DNA of 64,000 nucleotides from Candidatus Rubneribacter avistercoris. Lineage in GTDB: Bacteria > Actinomycetota > Coriobacteriia > Coriobacteriales > Eggerthellaceae. The stretch lies in the NCBI GenBank assembly GCA_019115845.1, contig DXCU01000091.1, forward strand, positions 1 to 64,000, written 5' to 3'. Made by a program: the position numbers and the translations under genes. The notes beneath the pieces are model-generated. The model was not told where the DNA came from and did no database searches. It saw only the letters and a program-made list of their open reading frames with translations. The number at the start of each line of letters is the position of its first letter. Within the stretch, counting starts at the first letter, position 1. Positions 19,764 through 29,178 of the stretch are shown here, in pieces.

Positions 19764-20279
19764 TCACGCTTGCAGGGTGAAGCGCCAGGAGCAGTTGCAG
19801 GTGGCGTCCGTCACCTCGGGAAAGCAGCTCAAGCACTCGCATCGTATGCGCTCGTCGATGCCGCGCGCGAACTCGCGATGCTCCACGATGCCGACGCGTT
19901 TGCACGGGTGGAATCCCATGCCCTTGCGCTCGCGCGCGTTCTGCACGCGGCAGTCTGTGATGCGGTAGACAAGCGCACCGTCCTCGTCGAAGAAAAGCTC
20001 GTCGGCGTTGGCTGCCGACTGGCAGCGCAAGGGCAGCGCGCGGGCAAGGCCCTCGAGTCCCGGACGCTCTTCCAGACCGAGGAAGCTTTTGATGCGCCGC
20101 GCCTCGCTTTTGCTGAAGCGCCGCCACGCCTCCACGTCGTGGTGCATGGCGGCGTCCATGCCGTCGTCTTGCTCAAGCGATTGAAACCAGGTGCCGTCGA
20201 GGGCGATGAGGTTTTTGGCGTAGATGACGAGCAGCTCCTGCAGATCGTCGCGGGAAAGCGCGCGCAAGGCGTCGTTCAT
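19764..20279 (-). CDS. DUF6125-like cysteine-containing protein
   Basis: MNDALRALSRDDLQELLVIYAKNLIALDGTWFQSLEQ...ITDCRVQNARERKGMGFHPCKRVG...CECLSCFPEVTDATCNCSW; family call from recognition only. Confidence 0.6.
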   Translation of the reverse strand: MNDALRALSRDDLQELLVIYAKNLIALDGTWFQSLEQDDGMDAAMHHDVEAWRRFSKSEARRIKSFLGLEERPGLEGLARALPLRCQSAANADELFFDEDGALVYRITDCRVQNARERKGMGFHPCKRVGIVEHREFARGIDERIRCECLSCFPEVTDATCNCSWRFTLQA

Positions 20280-20473
20280 GTCCGTCCTTTCGTCTAAGGC
20301 GCGCTGTCCGCCGGGCCCTCCGGCGGTTGGCGGGCGGCCCGGCAGGCAACGTGAATGGTCCGTGAATGGTCCTTGCCAGTATAGCCCTTGCGGACGCCCC
20401 CGCGCACCGTCCAAAACCGCTATACTGTTGCGTTGCCGACCGATCGCGCACGACCAAGGATGGAGAGTTTTCC

Positions 20474-21520
20474 ATGAGCACCGACAGCTTTGAAGCCAGC
20501 AAGAAGCGCAGCGACGAGATTCGCGCCGACCTTTCCGTCCACCCCGAGAACTACACCATGCTCACGGGCGACCGCCCGACGGGCCGTTTGCACCTGGGCC
20601 ACTACTTCGGCACCATCCGCGAGCGCGTCGCGCTGCAGGATGCGGGCGTTGCCTCGCGCATCATCATCGCGGATTACCAGGTGATCACCGACCGCGACAC
20701 CACCGAGCACATCCAGGACAACGTGTACAACATGGTGGTGGACTACCTGGCCTGCGGCATCGATCCCGAGAGGACCGTCATCTTCACGCATTCGGCCGTG
20801 CCGGCCTTGAACCAGCTCATGCTGCCGTTTTTGTCGCTCGTCACCGAGTCCGAGCTTCTGCGCAACCCCACGGTGAAGTCGGAGATGGACGCGTCGGGTC
20901 ACGCGCTCACGGGGCTTCTGCTCACCTATCCCGTGCACCAGGCCTGCGACATCCTGTTCTGCAAGGGCAACATCGTGCCGGTGGGCAAAGACCAGCTGCC
21001 GCACATCGAGCAGACGCGCAACATCGCCCGCCGCTTCAACGAGCGCTACGGGCGCGTGTTCCCAGAGCCTGAGGGCCTGCTCAACGACGCCGTGGAGATA
21101 CCCGGCCTCGACGGGCGCAAGATGTCGAAGAGCTACGGCAACGCCATCAGCCTGTCTTTGACCGAGGCGGAGACGGCCAAGCTCATCAAGAAGTCCAAGA
21201 CCGACTCCGAGCGCCTCATCACCTTCGACAAGGAGAACCGCCCCGGCGTGTCGGCGCTTCTGACCACGGCGGCGCTGTGCACGGGCCGCGCGGAGGCCGA
21301 CATCGCCGCCGAGATAGGCGATGCGGGCGCGGGCGCGCTCAAGAAGCACGTGACGGAAAGCGTCAACGGCTTTCTTGCGCCCATCCGCGAGCGCCGCGAG
21401 CGCCTTGCGCAGGACCGCGACTACATCTGGGACGTGCTGCATGAGGGGAACCGCCGCGCCAACGAGATGGCCGAGGCCACGCTTGGCGAGGTGCGCGAGG
21501 CCATGCGCATGGTGTACTAG
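20474..21520 (+). CDS. trpS: Tryptophan--tRNA ligase
   Basis: TGDRPTGRLHLGHYFGTI (HIGH-like), GRKMSKSYGNAI (KMSKS). Confidence 0.95.
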   Translation: MSTDSFEASKKRSDEIRADLSVHPENYTMLTGDRPTGRLHLGHYFGTIRERVALQDAGVASRIIIADYQVITDRDTTEHIQDNVYNMVVDYLACGIDPERTVIFTHSAVPALNQLMLPFLSLVTESELLRNPTVKSEMDASGHALTGLLLTYPVHQACDILFCKGNIVPVGKDQLPHIEQTRNIARRFNERYGRVFPEPEGLLNDAVEIPGLDGRKMSKSYGNAISLSLTEAETAKLIKKSKTDSERLITFDKENRPGVSALLTTAALCTGRAEADIAAEIGDAGAGALKKHVTESVNGFLAPIRERRERLAQDRDYIWDVLHEGNRRANEMAEATLGEVREAMRMVY

Positions 21521-21596
21521 AAAAAGCTGAAATTCGGCCTTGCGCATCGCCTCTGTTCCGGTATAATGCATTCCTGCGCGTGAAAGCGCAGCGTAT

Positions 21597-21671
21597 TCCT
21601 CGGTAGCTCAACGGCAGAGCATCCGGCTGTTAACCGGAGGGTTGTAGGTTCGAATCCTACCCGAGGAGCCA
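21597..21671 (+). tRNA. tRNA-Asn (anticodon GTT)
   Basis: TCCTCGG acceptor pairing CCGAGGA, anticodon loop CTGTTAA, T-arm GGTTCGAATCC, encoded CCA. Confidence 0.95.
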
Positions 21672-21823
21672 TAGAACATCAGATCAGTCTCCGTTTCCGG
21701 GGGCTGATTTTCATTTTGGGCTCCTCTTCGCGGTTTGGCTCGGCGTTTGGGGGTCTTGCCTTGCCGGCCTTGGCGCGCCGGGCAACGCAGCGGGGTTGAG
21801 GGTGGAAACGAAAGGGGGTCGCC

Positions 21824-22849
21824 ATGCGCGATGTGACGTTGGGGAGCACGGGCATCACCGTGCCGCAGAACGGGTTCGGGGCGTTGCCGCTGCAGCGCGT
21901 CGGCGAGGACGAGGCCGTGGCGCTTCTGCGCGAGGCGTTCGCAGGGGGCATGCGCTACTTCGACACGGCGCGAGCCTACTCCAACAGCGAGCACCGCGTG
22001 GGGCTGGCTTTCGAGGGCATGCGCGAGGAGGTGGTCATCGCCACCAAAACCATGGGCCGCACCCCCGAGGCGTTCTGGGCCGACCTCGAGGAGTCGCTGG
22101 CCGAGCTTCGCACAGACTGCATCGACGTCCATCAGTTCCACTGCGTCGACCAGGTTTACGCGCCCGGCGACGGCACGGGCATGTACGAGTGCATGCTGGA
22201 GGCGAAGGAGCAGGGCAAGATCCGCCACATCGGCGTGACGGCCCACAAGATAGAGGTGGCTTTCGACTGCGTGCGCAGCGGGCTGTACGAGGTGCTCCAG
22301 TTCCCGCTGAGCTATCTGTCGGGCGCCCGCGAAGAGGAGCTTGTCGAGGAGTGTCGCCGGGCGAACGTGGGATTCGTGGCCATGAAGGGGCTTGCGGGCG
22401 GCCTCATCACCGACAGCCGCGCGGCCATGGCGTTCATGGCCCAGTTCGACAACGTGCTGCCCATCTGGGGCATTCAGCGGAAAGACGAGCTTGCGGAATG
22501 GCTTTCGTACATGGGCGGCGCGCCTTCTATGGACGAGGGGCTGCGCGCGTTCGTCGAGCGCGAGCGCGCAGAGCTGGCGGGCGATTTCTGCCGCGGGTGC
22601 GGCTACTGCATGCCATGCCCGCAGGGCATCGTCATCAACCAGTGCGCGCGCATGGCGCTCATGCTGCGGCGCGCGCCTTCGGATGCCTGGCTTACCGAGC
22701 GGTGGCGGCGGGCCATGGAGGACACGGAGCGCTGCACTGAATGCCGCGCCTGCACGCAGAGGTGCCCCTACGGGCTGGACGTCCCCGCGCTGCTGAGGAA
22801 GAACCGCGAGGACTACCGGCGCGTCCTCGCCGCCGGGGGCGCGGCCTGA
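21824..22849 (+). CDS. Aldo/keto reductase with C-terminal 4Fe-4S cluster motifs
   Basis: MRDVTLGSTGITVPQNGFGALPLQR; C-terminal CRGCGYCMPCPQGI and CTECRACTQRCPYGLDVP. Confidence 0.92.
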   Translation: MRDVTLGSTGITVPQNGFGALPLQRVGEDEAVALLREAFAGGMRYFDTARAYSNSEHRVGLAFEGMREEVVIATKTMGRTPEAFWADLEESLAELRTDCIDVHQFHCVDQVYAPGDGTGMYECMLEAKEQGKIRHIGVTAHKIEVAFDCVRSGLYEVLQFPLSYLSGAREEELVEECRRANVGFVAMKGLAGGLITDSRAAMAFMAQFDNVLPIWGIQRKDELAEWLSYMGGAPSMDEGLRAFVERERAELAGDFCRGCGYCMPCPQGIVINQCARMALMLRRAPSDAWLTERWRRAMEDTERCTECRACTQRCPYGLDVPALLRKNREDYRRVLAAGGAA

Positions 22850-22945
22850 CCGCGGACCGGCCCTGCGGCTGGGCGCGGGGCGCCGGGACGGGGAGGGGGT
22901 GGGCCTTGTCGGCCCTGCGGTTGGAAGGCCGGCGCCGGATCGGGC

Positions 22946-23329
22946 CTAGTCCTCACCTTGCAGCTTCCGCTCGGCCGAGCGGATGGCGTCCTCGTAGTTC
23001 TCTATCTTGTAGTTGAGGCGGTCGAGGCCCGCCTGCATCTCCTCGATGCGCGCCCGCGCCAAATCGCGCTGCTCCTCCAGGATGGCTTTGCGGGCCTCCA
23101 GCGTGGCGTCGCCTTCCTCGAGCAGCGACATGTACTCGATGAGGGCCTCGATGGACACGTGCGCCCCGCGCATGCACTTCACGAACTCCACGCGCGCGCA
23201 GTCCTGCTCGCTGTAGTCGCGCACGCCGCTTTCGTTGCGCGCGACGCCGGGCAGAAGGCCGATGCGCTCGTAGTAGCGCAGGGTGTCGGCCGAAAGCCCG
23301 TAGAGCTTGCTCACTTCCGCTATCTTCAT
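22946..23329 (-). CDS. MerR-family transcriptional regulator (AdhR/NmlR-like)
   Basis: [63 protein letters not shown]; Cys at residue 52. Confidence 0.9.
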   Translation of the reverse strand: MKIAEVSKLYGLSADTLRYYERIGLLPGVARNESGVRDYSEQDCARVEFVKCMRGAHVSIEALIEYMSLLEEGDATLEARKAILEEQRDLARARIEEMQAGLDRLNYKIENYEDAIRSAERKLQGED

Positions 23330-23355
23330 GTGCGCCTCCTCGTTATCATGTGCGC

Positions 23356-23386
23356 ATTGAACCACATGGAGTGCGCTCCAAGTCAA
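23356..23386 (-). promoter_or_regulatory. MerR-type promoter/operator of the MerR gene
   Basis: On the minus strand TTGACT-N19-TTCAAT, with dyad TGGAG-N4-CTCCA in the 19-nt spacer. Confidence 0.7.
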
Positions 23387-23640
23387 GCGGTTTTAGCGGG
23401 GGAGGGCGCACGGTTCAGGGTTCGGGCGCGGCGGGGCGTGCGCGGCCGGGGATCTTGGGGCTTAGCGTCGCGGCAAGGCTCGCGGCCTTCGGACGCGCAC
23501 GCCGTGGGCGGTGTAGGTGCTCTGATGACGGCGCGCCGACTCTTCCGCAGGCGGGTTCTTCTGCTATCATAAGCAAATTGCGCGCGATACGGCGCGCACC
23601 ACGCAGACACGCACGGACAAGCAGAAAGCGCGCACGCACC

Positions 23641-25701
23641 ATGATCATGCAGCTCGAACATATCGCGAAGTCGTTCGGAGGGCGCCAGCTCTTTCACGAC
23701 GTGACGTTTCGCCTGGAGGAGTACGATCGCCTGGCGCTCGTGGGCCCTAACGGCGCCGGCAAGACCACCATGCTCAACATCGTCTCCGGCAAGGAGGACG
23801 CCGACGAGGGCAGGGTGCTGTTCGCGAAGGGCGCGCGCGTGGGCTACCTGGAGCAGGAGGCCATCGAGATGGGGGAGCGGCCCATCTTCGAGGAGGTCAT
23901 GTCCTCGCAGACAGAGGTGCTCGAAGCCGAGCGGCGCCTTTACGAGCTGGAGCAGGGGCTGGGCGAGAACCCCACCGAGCGGCAGCTGGCCGCGGCGGGG
24001 CGCGCCCGCGACGCCTACGAGGCGCTGGGCGGCTACACCATCGAAGCCAAGGTGCGCGGCGTCATGTTCGGCCTGGGTTTCAAGGAGGAGGATCTGCGCC
24101 GCCTGACCACCGAGTTCTCCGGCGGCTGGCAGATGCGCATCGCGCTGGCGAAGCTGCTCATCCGCAACCCCGAGGTGCTCCTGCTCGACGAGCCCACGAA
24201 CCATCTGGACCTGGAGAGCGTGAAGTGGCTCGAGGGCTTTTTGCGCGGCTACGCGGGCACCGTGGTGGTGGTCAGCCACGACCGCGCGTTCATGGACAAC
24301 ATGGTGGACCGCGTGGCCGAGGTGGACAACGGGCAGGTGAACCTGTACAAGGGCAACTACTCCGCCTACCTCAAGGCCCGCGAGGAGCGCCTTGAGCGCC
24401 TGCGCGCCGAAAAGGCCAAGCAGGACGAGGAGATAGCCCACATGGAGGCGTTCGTGGAGAGGTTCCGTTACAAGCCCACGAAGGCCAAGCAGGTGCAGGA
24501 CCGCGTGAGAAAGCTCGAGAAGATCAAGCGCATCGAGCTGCCCGAGGAGAAGAAGACGGTCAAGTTCAACTTCAAGCAGCCGCCGCGCACGGGTGACGAG
24601 GTGGTGCGCGCCCGCGGCTTGGTGAAGCGCTTCGGCGACAAGGCCGTCTACGACGGCCTCGACTTCACCATGTACCGCGGCGACAAGATAGCGCTCGTGG
24701 GGCCGAACGGCGCGGGCAAGTCGACGCTTCTGAAGATGGTGGCCGGCGCGCTCGCCCCCGATGCGGGCGCGATCGACTACGGCGTGCACGTGACCAAGAC
24801 CTACTACGCGCAGCACCAGCTGGAGGAGCTGCATCCCGGCAACACTGTGTTCGAGGAGCTGGACCGCGTGGCGCCCGGCTGGACCATCAGCCAGGTGCGC
24901 ACGCTTCTGGGCGCGTTTCTGTTCACGGGCGATGCGGTGGACAAGCGCGTGAGCGTGCTCTCCGGCGGCGAGAAAAGCCGGCTTGCGCTCGCGAAGATGC
25001 TGGTGGCGCCGCGGCCGCTTCTGTGCCTTGACGAGCCGACGAACCACCTTGACATAGCGAGCGCCGACATCTTGGAGCAGGCGCTCAAGGCGTTCGAGGG
25101 CACGATTCTGTTCATCACGCACGACCGCCACCTCATCCGCGGCGTTGCCAACCGCATCGTGGAGGTGACGCCCGGGCGCGTGAGCGTCTACGACGGCGAC
25201 TACGACTACTACCTGTTCAAAAGCGGCCAGCTGGACGGCCCGGCACCTGAGGAGCGCTCGCTTGTGGACGAGGTCATGAGCGAGGGAGCAGGCGGCGGCG
25301 AACGGGAGCGGGGGAGCGCGAAGGCGCCTGCGAAGGCGGCGTCGGCAACCGCCAAGCCGGGGTCGAAGGCCGGGCTCACCGCGCCGCGGGCGAGCGCTCC
25401 CAAAACCAAGGAGCAGAAGCGTCGCGAGGCCGAGGCGCGCAACCGCGCCTACGCCGCGCTCAAGCACCATCGCAAGCGCATCGCCGAGCTGGACGCGCAG
25501 ATGGAGCGCGACAACGCGCGCATGGCGGAGCTTTTGGAGCTTATGGCTGATCCGGGTTTCTACATAAACGAGGACGCCTCCTCCGACGCCATCTCCGAGC
25601 ATGCGCAGCTCAAGCAGCGCTTGGCGGCCGCCGAGGAGGAGTGGCTCGCGCTCAACGAGGAGCTGGAGGCCGAGATGGCCCGCCAGGCGCAGGAGCGCTA
25701 G
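23641..25701 (+). CDS. ABC-F family ATP-binding protein
   Basis: Two ABC domains: [18 protein letters not shown] / [43 protein letters not shown] twice; no TM region. Confidence 0.93.
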   Translation: MIMQLEHIAKSFGGRQLFHDVTFRLEEYDRLALVGPNGAGKTTMLNIVSGKEDADEGRVLFAKGARVGYLEQEAIEMGERPIFEEVMSSQTEVLEAERRLYELEQGLGENPTERQLAAAGRARDAYEALGGYTIEAKVRGVMFGLGFKEEDLRRLTTEFSGGWQMRIALAKLLIRNPEVLLLDEPTNHLDLESVKWLEGFLRGYAGTVVVVSHDRAFMDNMVDRVAEVDNGQVNLYKGNYSAYLKAREERLERLRAEKAKQDEEIAHMEAFVERFRYKPTKAKQVQDRVRKLEKIKRIELPEEKKTVKFNFKQPPRTGDEVVRARGLVKRFGDKAVYDGLDFTMYRGDKIALVGPNGAGKSTLLKMVAGALAPDAGAIDYGVHVTKTYYAQHQLEELHPGNTVFEELDRVAPGWTISQVRTLLGAFLFTGDAVDKRVSVLSGGEKSRLALAKMLVAPRPLLCLDEPTNHLDIASADILEQALKAFEGTILFITHDRHLIRGVANRIVEVTPGRVSVYDGDYDYYLFKSGQLDGPAPEERSLVDEVMSEGAGGGERERGSAKAPAKAASATAKPGSKAGLTAPRASAPKTKEQKRREAEARNRAYAALKHHRKRIAELDAQMERDNARMAELLELMADPGFYINEDASSDAISEHAQLKQRLAAAEEEWLALNEELEAEMARQAQER

Positions 25702-25702
25702 C

Positions 25703-26173
25703 ATGGGGGCGCCGCTCAACGTCGTTCTCGTGGAGCCGGAGATTCCGCAGAACACGGGCAACATCGCGCGCACGTGCGCATGCGTGGGCGCGCGGCTGCA
25801 CCTCGTGGAGCCGATGGGGTTTCGGCTGACGGAAAAGCAGCTTGCCCGTGCGGGCTGCGACTACTGGGACGAGGTGGATGTTGTGCGCTGGCCTTGCCTC
25901 GAAGCGTTTTTGGAGGCGCACGGCGCCGAGGAGCTGCACCTGTTCACCGGCCAGGCGCAGCGCTCGCTTGCCGACGCCTCGTATGGCGAGGGCGCGTTTC
26001 TGCTGTTCGGCCGCGAGAGCCGCGGGCTTCCCCTGGGCCTCATCGAGGCGTTGGCCCCGCGCTGCGTGCGCATTCCCATGCGCACGGGCCTGCGCAGCCT
26101 CAACCTCTCCAACGCCGTGGCCGTGGCCGCCTACGAGGCGTTGCGCCAGCAGGGTTGGCCGGGGCTTTCGTAA
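25703..26173 (+). CDS. trmL: tRNA (cytidine(34)-2'-O)-methyltransferase, SPOUT family
   Basis: LNVVLVEPEIPQNTGNIARTCA, LFGRESRGLP, IPMRTGLRSLNLSNAVAVAAYEALRQ. Confidence 0.92.
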   Translation: MGAPLNVVLVEPEIPQNTGNIARTCACVGARLHLVEPMGFRLTEKQLARAGCDYWDEVDVVRWPCLEAFLEAHGAEELHLFTGQAQRSLADASYGEGAFLLFGRESRGLPLGLIEALAPRCVRIPMRTGLRSLNLSNAVAVAAYEALRQQGWPGLS

Positions 26174-26180
26174 GCGGCGG

Positions 26181-26292
26181 CGTCCGGCGCCCGCCGAAGC
26201 CGCCAGAGCGTCCGGCGCCCGCCGGAGCCGCCCGGGCATCCGGTGTTTGCCGGAGTTGCCGGAGTGTCTGAGGGTTGCCGGAGCCGCCCGGG
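26181..26292. repeat. Four degenerate 28-nt tandem repeats
   Basis: Units at 26181, 26209, 26237 and 26265: cgtccggcgcccgccgaagccgccagag / cgtccggcgcccgccggagccgcccggg / catccggtgtttgccggagttgccggag / tgtctgagggttgccggagccgcccggg. Confidence 0.75.
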
Positions 26293-26425
26293 CGCGCGGG
26301 CGGCTTGAAGGTCGTCTCGGCCGCTCCCGCGCCCGTTTCGCCGTTTGAGCGGACGAGGAGGGCGAGCGGGGCTGATCGTGTGTATACTGGGACGCATCGT
26401 CCGCGCACGTACCAAGGAGGTCCCC

Positions 26426-27508
26426 ATGTCCCGCGTCTACAACTTCTCCGCCGGTCCCGCCGTGCTGCCCGAGGAGGTGCTGCGCCAGGCCGCGTCCGAG
26501 ATGCTCGACTACCAGGGGTGCGGCATGTCGGTCATGGAGATGAGCCACCGTTCCGCGGCGTTCAAGGGCATCATCGAGACGGCCGAGGCCGACATCCGCG
26601 AGCTGATGGGCATTCCGGAGAACTACCGCGTGCTGTTTTTGCAGGGTGGCGCCACCCAGCAGTTCGCCGCCATTCCCATGAACCTCATGCGCAATAAAAA
26701 GGCCGACTACATTGTGAGCGGCTCCTGGTCGAAGAAGGCGTTCAAGGAGGCCAAGCTCTACGGCGAGGCGCGTTGCGTTGCCTCCTCGGAGGACGGCAAC
26801 TTCTCCTACGTGCCCGACGTGGATGCCCTCGAATTCGCGCCCGACGCCGACTACGTCTACATCTGCCAGAACGAGACCATCTACGGCACCCGCTACCCGA
26901 AGCTGCCCGACACCGGCGACGTGCCGCTCGTCTCCGACGTGTCGTCGATGTTCCTCTCCGAGCCCATGGACGTGTCCCGCTATGGCCTCGTTTACGGCGG
27001 CGTGCAGAAAAACGTGGGCCCGGCCGGCGTGACCATCGTCATCGTGCGCGACGACCTGGTGCGCGAGGACGTGCTGCCCTTCACGCCCACCATCATGCGC
27101 TACAAGACGCAGGCCGACGCGGGCAGCCTTTCCAACACGCCGCCGTGCTACGGCATCTACATGTGCGGGCTTGTGTTCAAGTGGCTCAAAGAGCAGGGCG
27201 GCCTTGCGGCCATGCGCGAGCGCAACGTGGAGAAGGCGCAGCTGCTCTACGACTACCTGGATCAGTCGAAGCTGTTCAAGGGCACGGCGCGTGCGGAGGA
27301 CCGCTCGCTTATGAACGTGCCGTTCGTCACGGGAGACGTCGATCTGGACGCCAAGTTCGTGGCCGAGGCCAAGGGCGCGGGCATCGAGAGCATCAAGGGC
27401 CATCGCAGCGTGGGCGGCATGCGCGCGAGCATCTACAACGCCATGCCGCGAGAGGGCGTGGAGGCGCTCGTGCGCTTCATGGAGAAATTCGAGGCCGAGA
27501 ACGCGTAG
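26426..27508 (+). CDS. serC: Phosphoserine aminotransferase
   Basis: MSRVYNFSAGPAVLPEEVLRQAASEMLDYQGCGMSVMEMSHRS; AAGGAGG RBS. Confidence 0.95.
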   Translation: MSRVYNFSAGPAVLPEEVLRQAASEMLDYQGCGMSVMEMSHRSAAFKGIIETAEADIRELMGIPENYRVLFLQGGATQQFAAIPMNLMRNKKADYIVSGSWSKKAFKEAKLYGEARCVASSEDGNFSYVPDVDALEFAPDADYVYICQNETIYGTRYPKLPDTGDVPLVSDVSSMFLSEPMDVSRYGLVYGGVQKNVGPAGVTIVIVRDDLVREDVLPFTPTIMRYKTQADAGSLSNTPPCYGIYMCGLVFKWLKEQGGLAAMRERNVEKAQLLYDYLDQSKLFKGTARAEDRSLMNVPFVTGDVDLDAKFVAEAKGAGIESIKGHRSVGGMRASIYNAMPREGVEALVRFMEKFEAENA

Positions 27509-27570
27509 GGACTCGGTTGCCGACCCGCGATCCCCGTTGCCTGCCACAGGCGTCGCATCGTTCCGCGGAA

Positions 27571-27603
27571 AAAGCGGCCAGCTCCGAGGGGGCCGGCCGC
27601 TTT
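27571..27603 (+). terminator. Terminator after serC
   Basis: AAAGCGGCC ... GGCCGCTTT inverted repeat. Confidence 0.6.
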
Positions 27604-27625
27604 AACGTTATTGCGGGTCGAATGC

Positions 27626-27766
27626 CTAGTACGCGCTCCAGCCGCCGTCGATGGCGAGCGCATTGCCGTTGATGAAGTCGGCCGTGTCGGAGGCCGGGAA
27701 CAGCATCTCTACCGGGATATCCTCCAAAGCGCTCGAGTAGTCGGCCGTGGTCTTCGCCGCGCTCAC
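27626..27766 (-). pseudogene. C-terminal remnant of a short-chain dehydrogenase/reductase
   Basis: Minus-strand frame reads MSAAKTTADYSSALEDIPVEMLFPASDTADFINGNALAIDGGWSAY*, the SDR C-terminal signature; no Rossmann N-terminus because the AraC gene lies immediately upstream. Confidence 0.6.
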
Positions 27767-28989
27767 GCGCGCTTGCGCTCCCGGTACCGCGCGGGCGTCC
27801 ATCCGGTCTTCTGCTTGAAAACGCGGTTGAAGTACGCGGCGCTTGAGAATCCGCAGCGCGCCCCGATATCGGCGATGGTCGCATCCGACGTCTCGATCAG
27901 CTGCATCGCGCGGGCGAGGCGGACCTTCGCCACGTAGGAGGGGATGCTCTCGCCAATCTCGCCGTTGAAGACGCGGCTCAGGTAGTTGGGGGAAACGCCG
28001 ATCTCGCGTGCGATCTCGTCGACGGTGAACGTCTCCGCGTAGCGTTCGCGGATGAAGCGCACCGCCTCGAGCGATAGGCGCCCCACTTCGAGTCCGGTTC
28101 GCGAGGAGGCTCGCGCGCAGTGCACGAGCACGGCGCGAGCCTCCTCGTAGACCGTCTTCAGGTTGTCATGCCCTTCGAGGGAGAGGCCTTCGAGGCGGGC
28201 AGAGTCGAGACGCGCGAGGAAGACCTCGTTGTAGCGCCTCGCCAGGCTGCGGATCTCGGACAGCGCATCGGAGCAGGCCCGCAGGCTGAACGAGGAGCGC
28301 AGCTGCTCGAAGAACAAGACGCGCACTGCCTCCTCCAGCTCTTCGACGCTCGATCTGACGATGAGCGATTCGATGCGCTTGAGGCTGGAGGCAAGCCCGT
28401 CGGCGCTCAGAGGAACGTGCCGACTGCGATACTCATCGTCGGTCATGAGGAGCGAGCGGTCGAGGAAAAACGAGAGCTTTGCCAGATTGCGGGTTCGGAC
28501 GAAACCCTCTGCGAGGGACTCGAACCCGCGAAGCTCTTCGGAGAGCGCGGTCACGCACACGTACGCGTCATCGCCGAGTCCCCAGCACGAGCGATACAAG
28601 GCCAGGATGCGGCGATGGAGCAGCTCGGCGGCCTCGAGCGACCGATCGGCGGAGGGTGAGGGGGACAGAAGGTAGAGGATGCGCTTCGTCCCGTCGTATT
28701 TGACGATGGCGGCGTCGAACGCGATGCCGAACTCTGACAGCGAGCGCGCCATTTCGTCCTCCAGCGAGCCGTACAGGCGGAAGAAGTCGTCGAGGTCCTT
28801 GCCGAACCGTGGGGCGTACACCTGCTTGGGAATGCCGGTCAGGCAGAGGCGGAAGCGTTTCAAGTCGATGTTCATCGAGACGCCCAGGTCGACCATGAGC
28901 CTTTCGCAGGCCGTTTGGCTCTGCCCGAACAGCATCTCGTTGATGACGGCCCCTTTGAGCGTCCGGCCTTTGTCGTACGTGTACACCAT
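27763..28989 (-). CDS. AraC-family transcriptional regulator
   Basis: C-terminal FTVDEIAREIGVSPNYLSRVFNGEIGESIPSYVAKVRLARAMQLIETSDATIADIGARCGFSSAAYFNRVFKQKTGWTPARYRERKRA. Confidence 0.9.
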   Translation of the reverse strand: MVYTYDKGRTLKGAVINEMLFGQSQTACERLMVDLGVSMNIDLKRFRLCLTGIPKQVYAPRFGKDLDDFFRLYGSLEDEMARSLSEFGIAFDAAIVKYDGTKRILYLLSPSPSADRSLEAAELLHRRILALYRSCWGLGDDAYVCVTALSEELRGFESLAEGFVRTRNLAKLSFFLDRSLLMTDDEYRSRHVPLSADGLASSLKRIESLIVRSSVEELEEAVRVLFFEQLRSSFSLRACSDALSEIRSLARRYNEVFLARLDSARLEGLSLEGHDNLKTVYEEARAVLVHCARASSRTGLEVGRLSLEAVRFIRERYAETFTVDEIAREIGVSPNYLSRVFNGEIGESIPSYVAKVRLARAMQLIETSDATIADIGARCGFSSAAYFNRVFKQKTGWTPARYRERKRA

Positions 28990-29178
28990 CGTCTCCTTCT
29001 CGGTTCCTTGCGCCTCCCATTGTAGTTAGCGAAGACGGTGCACGTCATTGCAAACTTGTGCGGTGCGTTGCTCTTTCCTGTCCGTTTTCGCCCAGAAGCG
29101 GCGGACCTTCCTAAGATGGGGACGAAAGGGTCCGGACGAAGGACCCATCGGGAAGAGAAGGAAGGAAAGGGGAGAAAA

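Noticed and set aside
26181-26292. Considered as a CRISPR array
   Set aside because: Repeats are contiguous 28-nt units with no unique spacers and no cas genes nearby.
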